A stretch of 10,132 nucleotides of DNA, from contig RFQK01000035.1 of assembly GCA_009925045.1 (NCBI GenBank), positions 1 to 10,132 of the forward strand, read 5' to 3'. Within the stretch, counting starts at the first letter, position 1; each line of letters starts with the position of its first letter. The notes under the pieces are model-generated. The model was not told the origin of the DNA, searched no databases, and saw nothing but the letters and a program-made list of their open reading frames with translations. This document shows, piece by piece, positions 1 through 6,411 of this stretch. Both the position numbers and the translations under genes were made by a program. The stretch is from Methylococcaceae bacterium (GTDB lineage Bacteria; Pseudomonadota; Gammaproteobacteria; Methylococcales; Methylomonadaceae).

Positions 1-645
1 GGCAGTGGTCGTCCAAGGTCTGGTCCAACGCGCCCAAGCTGTGTCAAGTTTACCGTTCAGCAGGGCCGCAATAGCAAAGGCAAAGGCCACCGAAAAGCCA
101 ACATACCCCATATAAAGCATAGGCGGGTGAATTGCCATACCCGGATCTTGTAGTAAGGGATTAAGATCCCGTCCTTCCGGTGGAACTGGAAATAAACGCA
201 GGAAAGGATTGGATGTCAGTAATATGAACAACAAGAAACCCACCGCCACAATGCCCATGACGGACAATACCCGTGCGGTTAAATCGATAGGCAAACTTTT
301 ACTCAAAAGCGCAACCGCCATCGTCCACAACGACAAAATAAGAATCCACAACAGCAAGGAACCTTCATGGGAGCCCCAAACGCCCGAAACCAAATAGACA
401 AATGGCAAATTGGTGTTGGAATTTTCAGCGACATAAGCTACCGAAAAATCATGGGATATGAAGGCATAGGTCAAACACAGATAAGCAATCAATATATGAA
501 AAAACTGACCAATCGCTAGCGGTTTTGAGGCTGCGATCCATGAGCCTATGCTAAATTTAACGCCCAGTAAGGGGACAATAGCGAGGACGATGGACAGACA
601 AAGGCCCAAGATTAAAGAAAAGTGTCCAATTTCAGGCACAATCAT
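1..645 (-). CDS. ccmF: Cytochrome c heme lyase subunit CcmF (N-terminal 215 residues, cut by window edge)
   Basis: CcmF is the large polytopic inner-membrane subunit of the heme ligation complex (with CcmH). It moves heme from holo-CcmE onto CxxCH motifs of apocytochromes c in the periplasm. The reading frame is open from the ATG at 645 to base 1 with no stop. It begins MIVPEIGHFSLIL, the usual CcmF N-terminus, then shows the family hallmarks WGSHEGSLLLW (about residues 90-100) and DLNPLLQDPGMAIHPPMLYM (about 160-180), within several hydrophobic helices. The tryptophan-rich WWD heme-handling loop should lie just past the left edge. The start has a good AGGAG ribosome site (rc of about 651-656), and its ATG overlaps the ccmE stop as ATGA, so translation is probably coupled. 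Full-length relatives are about 650 residues, so roughly two thirds of the gene is missing. Identification is very secure. Confidence 0.96.
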   Translation of the reverse strand, partial: MIVPEIGHFSLILGLCLSIVLAIVPLLGVKFSIGSWIAASKPLAIGQFFHILIAYLCLTYAFISHDFSVAYVAENSNTNLPFVYLVSGVWGSHEGSLLLWILILSLWTMAVALLSKSLPIDLTARVLSVMGIVAVGFLLFILLTSNPFLRLFPVPPEGRDLNPLLQDPGMAIHPPMLYMGYVGFSVAFAFAIAALLNGKLDTAWARWTRPWTTTA

Positions 646-1094
646 TGTTTAGCTCCTTTTAACTCGGCCGTTTTTAAAGATCCCGCGACTTCCGGAGGCA
701 TATAATTTTCATCATGTTTGGCTAAAACCTCTTGGGCAACAAAAAGATCCGCTTGTTCTAACTTGCCATTAGCCACTATGCCTTGGCCTTCCCGAAACAG
801 ATCAGGCAATATACCGGTGTATTTGACTTTGACTTCTTTAGCCATATCGGTCAGAACAAAATAAACCGTCATACCATCGCCAGGACGCTCCACGCTGCCC
901 TTAACCACCATTCCTCCCAGCCTGAACAGATGATCTTGGGGAGCTTTACCTTCCACCACATCACTGGGCGAAAAGAAAAACATGAGATTCTCATTAAACG
1001 CTTTTAGGCCAAACCAGGCCGCCACAGATACACCTAAAATCATGGCAAATATCAACATCAATCTGTTTTTTCTGTGCGGTTTAAGATTAATCAT
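642..1094 (-). CDS. ccmE: Heme chaperone CcmE
   Basis: CcmE is a periplasmic, membrane-anchored chaperone that binds heme covalently, receiving it from CcmC and passing it to CcmF/CcmH. The 150-residue protein has a short basic N-terminus, one membrane anchor (about residues 11-31) and a beta-barrel OB-fold domain (about 45-130). The heme-attachment site HDENY is present, with His127 as the covalent ligand and Tyr131 as the conserved partner (E. coli His130/Tyr134). The C-terminal tail after PPE is flexible and lysine-rich, and shorter than in some relatives. Its ATG lies inside the end of ccmD (8-nt overlap) and its TGA overlaps the ccmF ATG by 4 nt. The conserved His with the HDxxY arrangement makes this the standard c-type, not the Cys-type archaeal variant. 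Confidence 0.97.
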   Translation of the reverse strand: MINLKPHRKNRLMLIFAMILGVSVAAWFGLKAFNENLMFFFSPSDVVEGKAPQDHLFRLGGMVVKGSVERPGDGMTVYFVLTDMAKEVKVKYTGILPDLFREGQGIVANGKLEQADLFVAQEVLAKHDENYMPPEVAGSLKTAELKGAKQ

Positions 1095-1257
1095 TTAAAT
1101 CTCTTTTATGTTGACGACGTTTCAAACTGATTTCACGCAAGGTTTTTTTATGGTCTAAGTAAGGTCTGAGCAATCCATAGCAAAGAACCAGTGTGCTGAC
1201 TCCGTAAGCGCTCCAAACATAAAATGCATAGCCCCCCATTTCCAAAAACTGACTCAT
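1087..1257 (-). CDS. ccmD: Heme exporter protein CcmD (56 aa)
   Basis: This small gene starts at the ATG at 1257-1255 and stops with TAA at 1089-1087. It encodes 56 residues beginning MSQFLEMGGYAFYVWSAYG, the signature of CcmD. One membrane helix (about residues 10-32) is followed by a very basic cytoplasmic tail (KKTLREISLKRRQHKRD). CcmD is needed to release holo-CcmE from the CcmABC complex. Its ATG overlaps the ccmC stop as ATGA, and its 3' end overlaps ccmE by 8 nt. Position between ccmC and ccmE, length and sequence all agree with the family. Confidence 0.95.
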   Translation of the reverse strand: MSQFLEMGGYAFYVWSAYGVSTLVLCYGLLRPYLDHKKTLREISLKRRQHKRDLND

Positions 1258-1994
1258 TTCCCCTCCAAAACTTCTTCAACCCAACGACCGTTTTGTTCTC
1301 TTTGTAGCAATTCGTTTCGTGAACGCATTAACAGTGCAATTGCAAAATACAGCTTAAATGCAATCGCCATATTGAGCAGCGGTATCAACATATCAATATG
1401 GATGGAAGGTTTATCAAATTTAGTGACGGTTGGACCTTGATGCAGGGTATTCCACCACTCGACTGAATAATGAATGATGGGGATATTGACAACACCCACC
1501 AGGGCCAAAATAGCAACCGATCTGGATGCTGTGCGTTTATCCTCTATAGCGGTATAAAGACCTATCAAGCCCAGATAAAGAAAAAGTAAAATCAATTCTG
1601 AGGTCAGACGTGCATCCCAAACCCACCAAGTTCCCCACATTGGTTTTCCCCAGATCGATCCAGTCACCAAAGCCAGAAAAGTGAATCCTGCACCTATTGG
1701 CGGACTGCAAACAGACACGATTTCGGCCAGTTTTATGCGCCATACCAGGGCAATCGTGCCACTGACAGCCATCACCATATAGATAAATAAGGACATCCAG
1801 GCCGCAGGGACGTGGACGTAGATAATTCTAAAACTATCTCCTTGCTGATAGTCAGCGGGCGCTAAAACAAGACCACCATATAAACCAGCAGCCAGAAACG
1901 CGACCAATAACACTGAGAGCCATTTGATTAACTTGCCACTTAATGCATAGAAATACGGTGGCGAAGAAAATTTATGCAGCCATTTCATAATCAT
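1254..1994 (-). CDS. ccmC: Heme transporter/handling protein CcmC
   Basis: CcmC is a six-helix inner-membrane protein that presents heme to CcmE on the periplasmic side. The 246-residue product carries the tryptophan-rich heme loop WGTWWVWDARLTS starting at residue 120. It also has the two conserved histidine axial ligands, His61 (YVHVPAAW) and His185 (WWNTLHQG), equivalent to E. coli His60 and His184. Length and sequence closely follow E. coli CcmC. The first ATG (MIMKW) has an AGGAAGG ribosome site about 10 nt upstream; the in-frame ATG two codons later is an alternative start. It follows ccmB with a 37-nt gap and overlaps ccmD by 4 nt. Confidence 0.98.
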   Translation of the reverse strand: MIMKWLHKFSSPPYFYALSGKLIKWLSVLLVAFLAAGLYGGLVLAPADYQQGDSFRIIYVHVPAAWMSLFIYMVMAVSGTIALVWRIKLAEIVSVCSPPIGAGFTFLALVTGSIWGKPMWGTWWVWDARLTSELILLFLYLGLIGLYTAIEDKRTASRSVAILALVGVVNIPIIHYSVEWWNTLHQGPTVTKFDKPSIHIDMLIPLLNMAIAFKLYFAIALLMRSRNELLQREQNGRWVEEVLEGK

Positions 1995-2031
1995 TTAAAC
2001 AATACCTTCCTGTGAAATCCTAATATCCAAA

Positions 2032-2715
2032 TCAGCTCAAACTCATTTTTAAAGCAACTGCAGTGGGCCATGGACTCAATGTCAGCGCCAATGCCAATAA
2101 AGCCAGCAACATATTAATTTGCCCACTGACCGGGAAACCGGCTATTTGGGCATCAATAGCAGCAGTAGCAAAAATCAAAACCGGTACATAAAACGGCAAA
2201 ATCAAAAGTGCCAACATCACGCCCCCTTTGCGCAAACCGACGGTCAGGGCAATTGCAATAGCACCAATTAAACTTAAAATCGGTGTACCAATCAGCAGAG
2301 TCAACATTAAAACAGCGATGCTGCTGTTTTCCAGTCCGTACATGCCGGCTAATAAGGGCGCAATCAAGGTGAGTGGAACCCCAGTTAGCATCCAGTGGGC
2401 CATAATCTTGGCAAGCACGATCAGCGATACCGGATGTGGGCTCATCAGAATCAGTTCTAAACAGCCATCTTCATAATCAGATCGAAACAATTGATCTAAA
2501 GACAGAAAAGTCGCTAATAGCGCAGCCACCCAAATAACGCCCGGAGCGATTTTCCTCAAAAGCGCTATGTCGGCGCCCACACCCAAAGGGAATAAGCTCA
2601 CCACCAATATAAAAAACGCAATTGAATTGACCAATTCTGACTTATGTCGGAACGCAAGTAATAAATCACGAACAATGACGGCTCCAAAAGCCCTAAGATG
2701 CATCGATATAGCCAT
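2032..2715 (-). CDS. ccmB: Heme exporter ABC permease CcmB
   Basis: CcmB is the permease subunit which, with the ATPase CcmA, drives release of holo-CcmE from CcmC in the inner membrane. The 227-residue product is strongly hydrophobic with about six membrane helices. It has family-typical stretches such as LFPLGVG near residue 42, IAPGVIWVAALL, VLAKIMAHWMLTG and GLRKGGVMLALLILP. These match E. coli CcmB (220 aa) well. The first ATG is 3 nt after the ccmA stop, suggesting coupled translation; a second in-frame ATG at codon 5 is possible. No strong Shine-Dalgarno is seen, in keeping with coupling. Confidence 0.96.
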   Translation of the reverse strand: MAISMHLRAFGAVIVRDLLLAFRHKSELVNSIAFFILVVSLFPLGVGADIALLRKIAPGVIWVAALLATFLSLDQLFRSDYEDGCLELILMSPHPVSLIVLAKIMAHWMLTGVPLTLIAPLLAGMYGLENSSIAVLMLTLLIGTPILSLIGAIAIALTVGLRKGGVMLALLILPFYVPVLIFATAAIDAQIAGFPVSGQINMLLALLALALTLSPWPTAVALKMSLS

Positions 2716-2718
2716 AAA

Positions 2719-3327
2719 TCAGAGTGTAAGCCTTAGCAAAATGGAGTCCGGCAAATTAATAGGATGATGTGTCGTGATAATGACCATCCCTCCCTGACTC
2801 ACATGTTCATGAATTAAACCTTCAAACATTGCGATACTAGACTTATCGAGTGAGGTAAAAGGCTCGTCCAAAATCCATAAACGTTTATGAATACACAGCA
2901 AGCGAGCCAGCGCTAACTTCCTTTTTTGACCCGCAGAAAGATGGCGGGACAATGTATCCTGATATCCATCTAAACCCACTTTATGCAAGGCATCGTCAAT
3001 ATTGCTGACCACAGTGGATAATTGCTGAGCAAACTTTAGATTTTCACTCACAGTTAAGTCATATTTCACCGCATTCAAATGGCCCAGATACGCCATTTGT
3101 TGATAATAGGCATCTGCCAGTTGCTCAATCGATAAACCATCAAAACTGACAACACCGTCTTCAATCGATCTGAGACCGGCCAACATACGTAACAATGTAG
3201 TTTTACCGGCACCATTGCGGCCTTCAATCACCAACACGGCGCCTGGATTCAAGCTAAAACTAATGTTGGAAAATAAGAGTCTGCCCCCTCTTTCGCAAGC
3301 AAGATTTTTAACTTCCAACCTATTCAT
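2719..3327 (-). CDS. ccmA: Heme exporter ABC ATPase CcmA
   Basis: CcmA is the ATP-binding subunit of the CcmAB complex. ATP hydrolysis is used to free heme-loaded CcmE from CcmC/CcmD. From the ATG at 3327 the protein has 202 residues. All ABC motifs are intact: Walker A GRNGAGKT (about 36-43), signature LSAGQ (130-134; the CcmA-type SAGQ variant of LSGGQ), Walker B LWILDEP with Asp154/Glu155, and the H-loop His187. It is the first gene of the operon. A TTG two codons upstream (3333) could extend the frame, but the ATG gives the usual MNRLEV-type N-terminus and is preferred. No convincing Shine-Dalgarno precedes either start. Confidence 0.96.
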   Translation of the reverse strand: MNRLEVKNLACERGGRLLFSNISFSLNPGAVLVIEGRNGAGKTTLLRMLAGLRSIEDGVVSFDGLSIEQLADAYYQQMAYLGHLNAVKYDLTVSENLKFAQQLSTVVSNIDDALHKVGLDGYQDTLSRHLSAGQKRKLALARLLCIHKRLWILDEPFTSLDKSSIAMFEGLIHEHVSQGGMVIITTHHPINLPDSILLRLTL

Positions 3328-3437
3328 GAGCAAACGGCAATTTCAGATTCAAAGACATAGAGAGCTTAGGTGGCCAAGCAGAATAATTTTAAGGCTTACA
3401 GCGTTCCTGGGTTTACCCGAGAATATTGGTTTGATTA

Positions 3438-3453
3438 CCTTCCCTCAGGAAGG
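3438..3453. repeat. Perfect inverted repeat CCTTCC-CTCA-GGAAGG
   Basis: A perfect 6-bp stem with a 4-nt loop. If the sigma-54 candidate at 3480-3465 is used, transcription would start near 3454. This hairpin would then lie at the extreme 5' end of the ccm leader RNA (about +2 to +17), where it could stabilise the message. It has no T-run and is not a terminator. A second short palindrome, GCCAATTATATTGGC (3453-3467), abuts it and overlaps the -12 element. Function is unproven. Confidence 0.4.
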
Positions 3454-3464
3454 CCAATTATATT

Positions 3465-3480
3465 GGCAATTCACGTGCCA
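3465..3480 (-). promoter_or_regulatory. Candidate sigma-54 (RpoN) promoter for the ccm operon
   Basis: The minus strand reads TGGCACGTGAATTGCC. This fits the sigma-54 -24/-12 consensus TGGCACG-N4-TTGCW at every fixed position except the last weak one (C instead of A/T), and the GG-N10-GC spacing is exact. It points toward ccmA, with a predicted start near 3454 and a leader of about 127 nt. The match is seen directly; use by RpoN is inference. A sigma-54 promoter would need an enhancer-binding protein site upstream, and the inverted repeat at 3535-3556 lies at about -80 to -100. Confidence 0.5.
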
Positions 3481-3534
3481 TAAAATATTTTTTATGAAAA
3501 ACAACACATTAGGAAATACGATCGTTTAAAAATA

Positions 3535-3556
3535 CGTCAACCCTATTTAGTTGACG
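3535..3556. promoter_or_regulatory. Candidate operator: CGTCAAC-N8-GTTGACG inverted repeat
   Basis: Perfect 7-bp arms separated by 8 nt, the size and symmetry of a dimeric regulator site. It lies about 207 nt upstream of the ccmA start and 195 nt upstream of the ene-reductase start, so it could serve either gene. Relative to the sigma-54 candidate it sits at an enhancer-like distance. I do not recognise the motif as a known regulator's box. Confidence 0.35.
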
Positions 3557-3633
3557 CAATTCAGTCGATTTACCGAGCTCTTTTTTGTATTACCGCACGG
3601 GCTGACCGAAAATTCACCTGAGGCCCTAGTCCT

Positions 3634-3647
3634 AAACTGAATAGTTT
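3634..3647. promoter_or_regulatory. Possible operator: AAACT-GAAT-AGTTT inverted repeat
   Basis: A short palindrome with 5-bp arms and a 4-nt spacer, about 105 nt upstream of the ene-reductase start. Ene-reductase genes of this family are often controlled by small local repressors (for example TetR-type NemR in E. coli), which bind palindromes of this size. The sequence does not match the NemR box and no regulator gene is present in the window. Weak evidence. Confidence 0.2.
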
Positions 3648-3751
3648 TATCAGATATTTTAATCGAGATCGGGCAAGGCGATAGCAAGATTAGCAACTAT
3701 CCACTATGCTAAGGATTTATTAAGCCAGTTTTTTTAGCAAAGGATGTCAAA

Positions 3752-4855
3752 ATGACCGACTTGTTTCAACCCGTTCAAATTGGCGCCTGGCCGTTGAATA
3801 ATCGTATTGTAATGGGTCCCCTGACCCGCTGTCGGGTGTACGATGACGGAGCACCTGGCGCTTTACAAGCAGAATATTACGCCCAGCGCGCCAGTGCCGG
3901 TTTAATAATTAGCGAGGCCACTAATATTTCTCCCCAGGCGCGTGGCTATGCTTTCACCCCTGGCATTTTCACTGAGGCACACATTGCTGGCTGGCTAAAA
4001 GTGACCCAAGCCGTTCATGCGAATGGTGGCAAAATTGTCTGCCAGCTTTGGCATGTTGGTCGTCACTCCCACCCCGATTTACAACCCAATGGTCAACTAC
4101 CCGTTGCCCCCTCTGCTATTGCTCCAGAAGGTGATACGCTAACCGAAACAGGCATGCAGAAAGTTCCGGTTCCACGTGCCTTAGCAACCGACGAAATTCC
4201 CGGCATTATCGAAGATTATCGTCATGCCGCCGAATGCGCTAAACGCGCCGGTTTTGACGGCGTGGAAATTCACAGTGCCAACTGCTATCTGCTGGAACAA
4301 TTTCTGCGTGACTCCACCAATCATCGCAACGACCTCTATGGTGGCAGCATAGAAAACCGGGCACGTCTGGTCCTGGAAGTGACTGAAGCGGTCTTGACTG
4401 TCTGGGACAGCAATCGGGTAGGCATACGCCTGTCGCCAGTCACACCGAACACGGGCAACACCCCTTTGGACAGCCAGGTCATGCAAACCTATAGTTATGT
4501 AATTAAACAGCTTAACCGCTTCAATCTAGCCTATTTACATATGGTTGAAGGTGCAACGGGGCAATCACGCGACATTCCCGCAGAAGTGAATTTTGCTGAG
4601 CTTAGGGCTTTGTTTGACGGCCCCTATATGGCGAATAATCTGTATACGGCTGAAATGGCAGAACAAGCACGTCAGCAACAAACAGCAGAGTTAATTTGCT
4701 TTGGCCGACCTTTTATCGCCAATCCGGATTTAGTTGAACGCCTAAAATCCGGTGCCGAATTGAATCGAGCCACTTTGTCCTGCTTTTATGGCGGAGACGA
4801 AAAGGGCTATACCGATTGGCCCAGATTACAAGATTCTCTCGATAAACCAAAATAA
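3752..4855 (+). CDS. Old Yellow Enzyme family ene-reductase (NemA-like, FMN-dependent)
   Basis: This 367-residue protein belongs to the FMN-binding TIM-barrel Old Yellow Enzyme family. These enzymes use NAD(P)H to reduce activated C=C bonds of unsaturated carbonyls and often also nitro compounds or nitrate esters; in E. coli NemA they help detoxify electrophiles. Visible motifs are PLTRCR (Thr25 near the flavin), CQLWHVGR (Gln98), HSANCYL with the substrate-binding pair His174/Asn177 and proton donor Tyr179, NHRNDLYGGSIENR (190-203), GIRLSP (Arg225) and CFGRPFIANPDLVERL (316-331). The length is normal and there is no signal peptide, so it is cytosolic. Two small oddities are Cys178 and Leu297 (NNLYT), at places where relatives usually have Gly. 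The start has an AAGGA ribosome site 7 nt upstream. The gene is transcribed alone, divergently from ccmA, and its 3' end overlaps the convergent HupE-like gene by 30 bp. The exact substrate cannot be told from sequence. Confidence 0.93.
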   Translation: MTDLFQPVQIGAWPLNNRIVMGPLTRCRVYDDGAPGALQAEYYAQRASAGLIISEATNISPQARGYAFTPGIFTEAHIAGWLKVTQAVHANGGKIVCQLWHVGRHSHPDLQPNGQLPVAPSAIAPEGDTLTETGMQKVPVPRALATDEIPGIIEDYRHAAECAKRAGFDGVEIHSANCYLLEQFLRDSTNHRNDLYGGSIENRARLVLEVTEAVLTVWDSNRVGIRLSPVTPNTGNTPLDSQVMQTYSYVIKQLNRFNLAYLHMVEGATGQSRDIPAEVNFAELRALFDGPYMANNLYTAEMAEQARQQQTAELICFGRPFIANPDLVERLKSGAELNRATLSCFYGGDEKGYTDWPRLQDSLDKPK

Positions 4856-5743
4856 ACCCATCAAACTAACCAGTATTGAGCAGGTTTTCAAAAAAATGGG
4901 GGCAATCTTGGCTTGATTGTTTAGCCACCAAATCAGTGGCAGAATCAGGCTGGCAACAGCAATTTGACCGCTTTCTATGCCAAGATTGAAAGCAAGCAAG
5001 GGTAGCACGATGCCACTGCCGGCAGAGGCAAAGCCAGCACAAGCCAGAGTAAAGGAATGCGCTATGGTAAAAAAGGTAATGATCTTCAGGGCTGGCCAGA
5101 AGCGATGAGTGACCGCCAGCAAGGCCAGCAAAAACAGTAAATGGTCGTAGCCCGTCAGTATGTGTTCTATACCTAACTTAAAGAAATCGGCAAAACTGGA
5201 AGCCGAAGGCTGGGCAAGGGCTTCGGGATCAATTGCCAACTGGTATTCAGCTTGTTGACGTGACAACAACTTTTCTGCCAAAACTTGACCATTCCGCCAA
5301 CGTACCGTCAGATATTGCTGATGACCTTCTGCCAAAAGTGCCAGTAAAGTGGATTGCACGCTAAGTTGTTTACCCGTCCGTCCCTGCAACTGCCATTGCA
5401 CATGAGCATTATTCTGTTCGTCAAAATCGACTGAGCCTTCCGGTCCTGGCTGCAACAAGCTTTCATCAATAGCAATTAAAGTTTTTTCACTGACAAACTT
5501 AGCAATGGCAGGAATAGCCGCCAAGCGCTCCGTATCGCTGACTTCAGCATCCAAATCTGCATCCATTGGCACGAAGGCTTCTAAGTCTTGCAGAGCAAAG
5601 CTTGCTTTTACCGATACAGTCTCTGCTGAAACATTAATATCCAACGAACTCAGCCCAGGGGGGTGAGCCCCCGCCAGTGAGGACCAGCAAACAAGACTGA
5701 TTGTCAGCAACAGACTGACAATAAAAGAACATTTGTTAATCAT
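4826..5743 (-). CDS. HupE/UreJ-type membrane protein with an apparently shortened membrane domain
   Basis: This 305-residue protein has a signal peptide (cleavage likely after AGA, residue 26, leaving HPPG), a periplasmic domain (about 27-180) and a C-terminal HupE/UreJ membrane domain (about 186-305). Family motifs present are GIEHILTGYDHLLFLLALL (191-209, His194/Asp200/His201), FFTIAHSFTL (224-233) and AFNLGIESGQ (251-260). The block normally lying between the last two, containing VExxIALSI and the FGLLHGFGFA histidine motif, is absent; the chain runs directly from FTLACA into GFASAG. The family includes nickel permeases and metal-associated proteins, and the neighbours CopC and the propeller suggest copper. 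It is last in the operon, with its ATG 1 nt after the previous stop. An upstream in-frame ATG (5785) would add 14 residues before the signal peptide and is rejected. Family membership is secure; whether the short form is functional is unclear. Confidence 0.8.
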   Translation of the reverse strand: MINKCSFIVSLLLTISLVCWSSLAGAHPPGLSSLDINVSAETVSVKASFALQDLEAFVPMDADLDAEVSDTERLAAIPAIAKFVSEKTLIAIDESLLQPGPEGSVDFDEQNNAHVQWQLQGRTGKQLSVQSTLLALLAEGHQQYLTVRWRNGQVLAEKLLSRQQAEYQLAIDPEALAQPSASSFADFFKLGIEHILTGYDHLLFLLALLAVTHRFWPALKIITFFTIAHSFTLACAGFASAGSGIVLPLLAFNLGIESGQIAVASLILPLIWWLNNQAKIAPIFLKTCSILVSLMGLFWFIERIL

Positions 5744-5744
5744 T

Positions 5745-6395
5745 TTATACTTTTCTGGATTGGCGGCGGATAAGCACAACCACAACAGCGATCAAAATCA
5801 TCAACAGCAAAACACCACCCGCTATTGAAGCAATTTCCTGTATGGACAGGGCATTGGGATCAACCCCGACTTCCAAAGCTATTTTGAATCTGTCGTCCTC
5901 TTCAACCGCATCACCAATTAACAAATACAACCGATAATCACCGTTTTTGTCGATTTCAGCCTGCGCTTCTACTGCACCGCGTGGATAAAGCTTACTGGGG
6001 ATTTCTGCTACTGTGCGAATTTCACGAAAATCATCGGGAGCTTTTTGGCCGGTTTTTTCAACTTCAACAATTTTGATCCCAATCGGTATGGTCCGAATGT
6101 CACGGTCGATTAGATCTGCAGTGAAAAACATTTTCCCGGCACGGGGAATTTTTTGACAAAACGGTACGAATGCAGCCTTGGCATCCTCAGCAATCTGATC
6201 CTTAGAGGGCTGAACATAGCTACTGAAATGAACCGCATAAAAATCATTGGCTATTAGACAATCCAGATCCGGTCGATTACCCAAAGCATTGGTAGCCGGT
6301 TTATTGAAATTTAATTTGTCGCAACCATCCAGAACCAGTAAGGCCAATAACCAGACTACTATCACGGCCGCGCGAGTAAATACCTTATTAATCAT
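5745..6395 (-). CDS. Unrecognised periplasmic protein with N-terminal signal/anchor and C-terminal membrane helix
   Basis: I do not recognise this 216-residue protein. It starts with a hydrophobic segment ending LLVLDGC (Cys25). This resembles a lipobox, though Asp at -2 is atypical; Asp26 at +2 would favour inner-membrane retention if it is lipidated. A mixed soluble region (about 30-188) contains two further cysteines (Cys46, Cys80) that could form a disulfide. A strong C-terminal helix (about 191-209) ends in the basic tail RRQSRKV, so the soluble part should face the periplasm and be held in the inner membrane. The gene is third in the operon, 16 nt after copC and 1 nt before the HupE-like gene. 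No clear Shine-Dalgarno is seen. Its context suggests a partner of CopC or the HupE-like protein in metal handling, which is inference only. Confidence 0.8.
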   Translation of the reverse strand: MINKVFTRAAVIVVWLLALLVLDGCDKLNFNKPATNALGNRPDLDCLIANDFYAVHFSSYVQPSKDQIAEDAKAAFVPFCQKIPRAGKMFFTADLIDRDIRTIPIGIKIVEVEKTGQKAPDDFREIRTVAEIPSKLYPRGAVEAQAEIDKNGDYRLYLLIGDAVEEDDRFKIALEVGVDPNALSIQEIASIAGGVLLLMILIAVVVVLIRRQSRKV

Positions 6396-6411
6396 GTTTT
6401 AGGCGTGTGTA

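Larger units (their letters stand above)
3328..3751. other. Divergent intergenic region between ccmA and the ene-reductase gene
   Basis: This 424-nt gene-free stretch must carry promoters for both the ccm operon (leftward) and the ene-reductase (rightward). The supportable contents are a sigma-54-like promoter toward ccmA (3480-3465) and inverted repeats at 3438-3453, 3453-3467, 3535-3556 and 3634-3647. A ribosome site AAGGA (3740-3744) precedes the ATG at 3752. A 67-codon plus-strand ORF (3326-3529) has no recognisable features and looks spurious. I found no convincing sigma-70 -35/-10 pair in either direction. Confidence 0.8.

Noticed and set aside
3328..3333. TTG start two codons upstream for ccmA
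   Set aside because: The ATG at 3327 gives the usual CcmA N-terminus and is the better codon; neither has a strong ribosome site.
3326..3529. Plus-strand 67-codon ORF in the ccmA upstream region
   Set aside because: No ribosome site, no recognisable motif, and it lies over the promoter candidate and palindromes; most likely chance.
3690..3712. TTAGCA-N11-TGCTAA inverted repeat upstream of the ene-reductase
   Set aside because: Short arms with a long AT-rich spacer; too weak to call an operator on sequence alone.
4181..4486. Minus-strand 101-codon ORF opposite the ene-reductase
   Set aside because: Antisense to the conserved active-site region of a clear gene; shadow frame.
5744..5785. ATG at 5785 as start of the HupE-like gene
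   Set aside because: It would add a 14-residue stretch before a clear signal peptide and overlap the previous gene; the ATG at 5743, 1 nt after that gene's stop, fits better.
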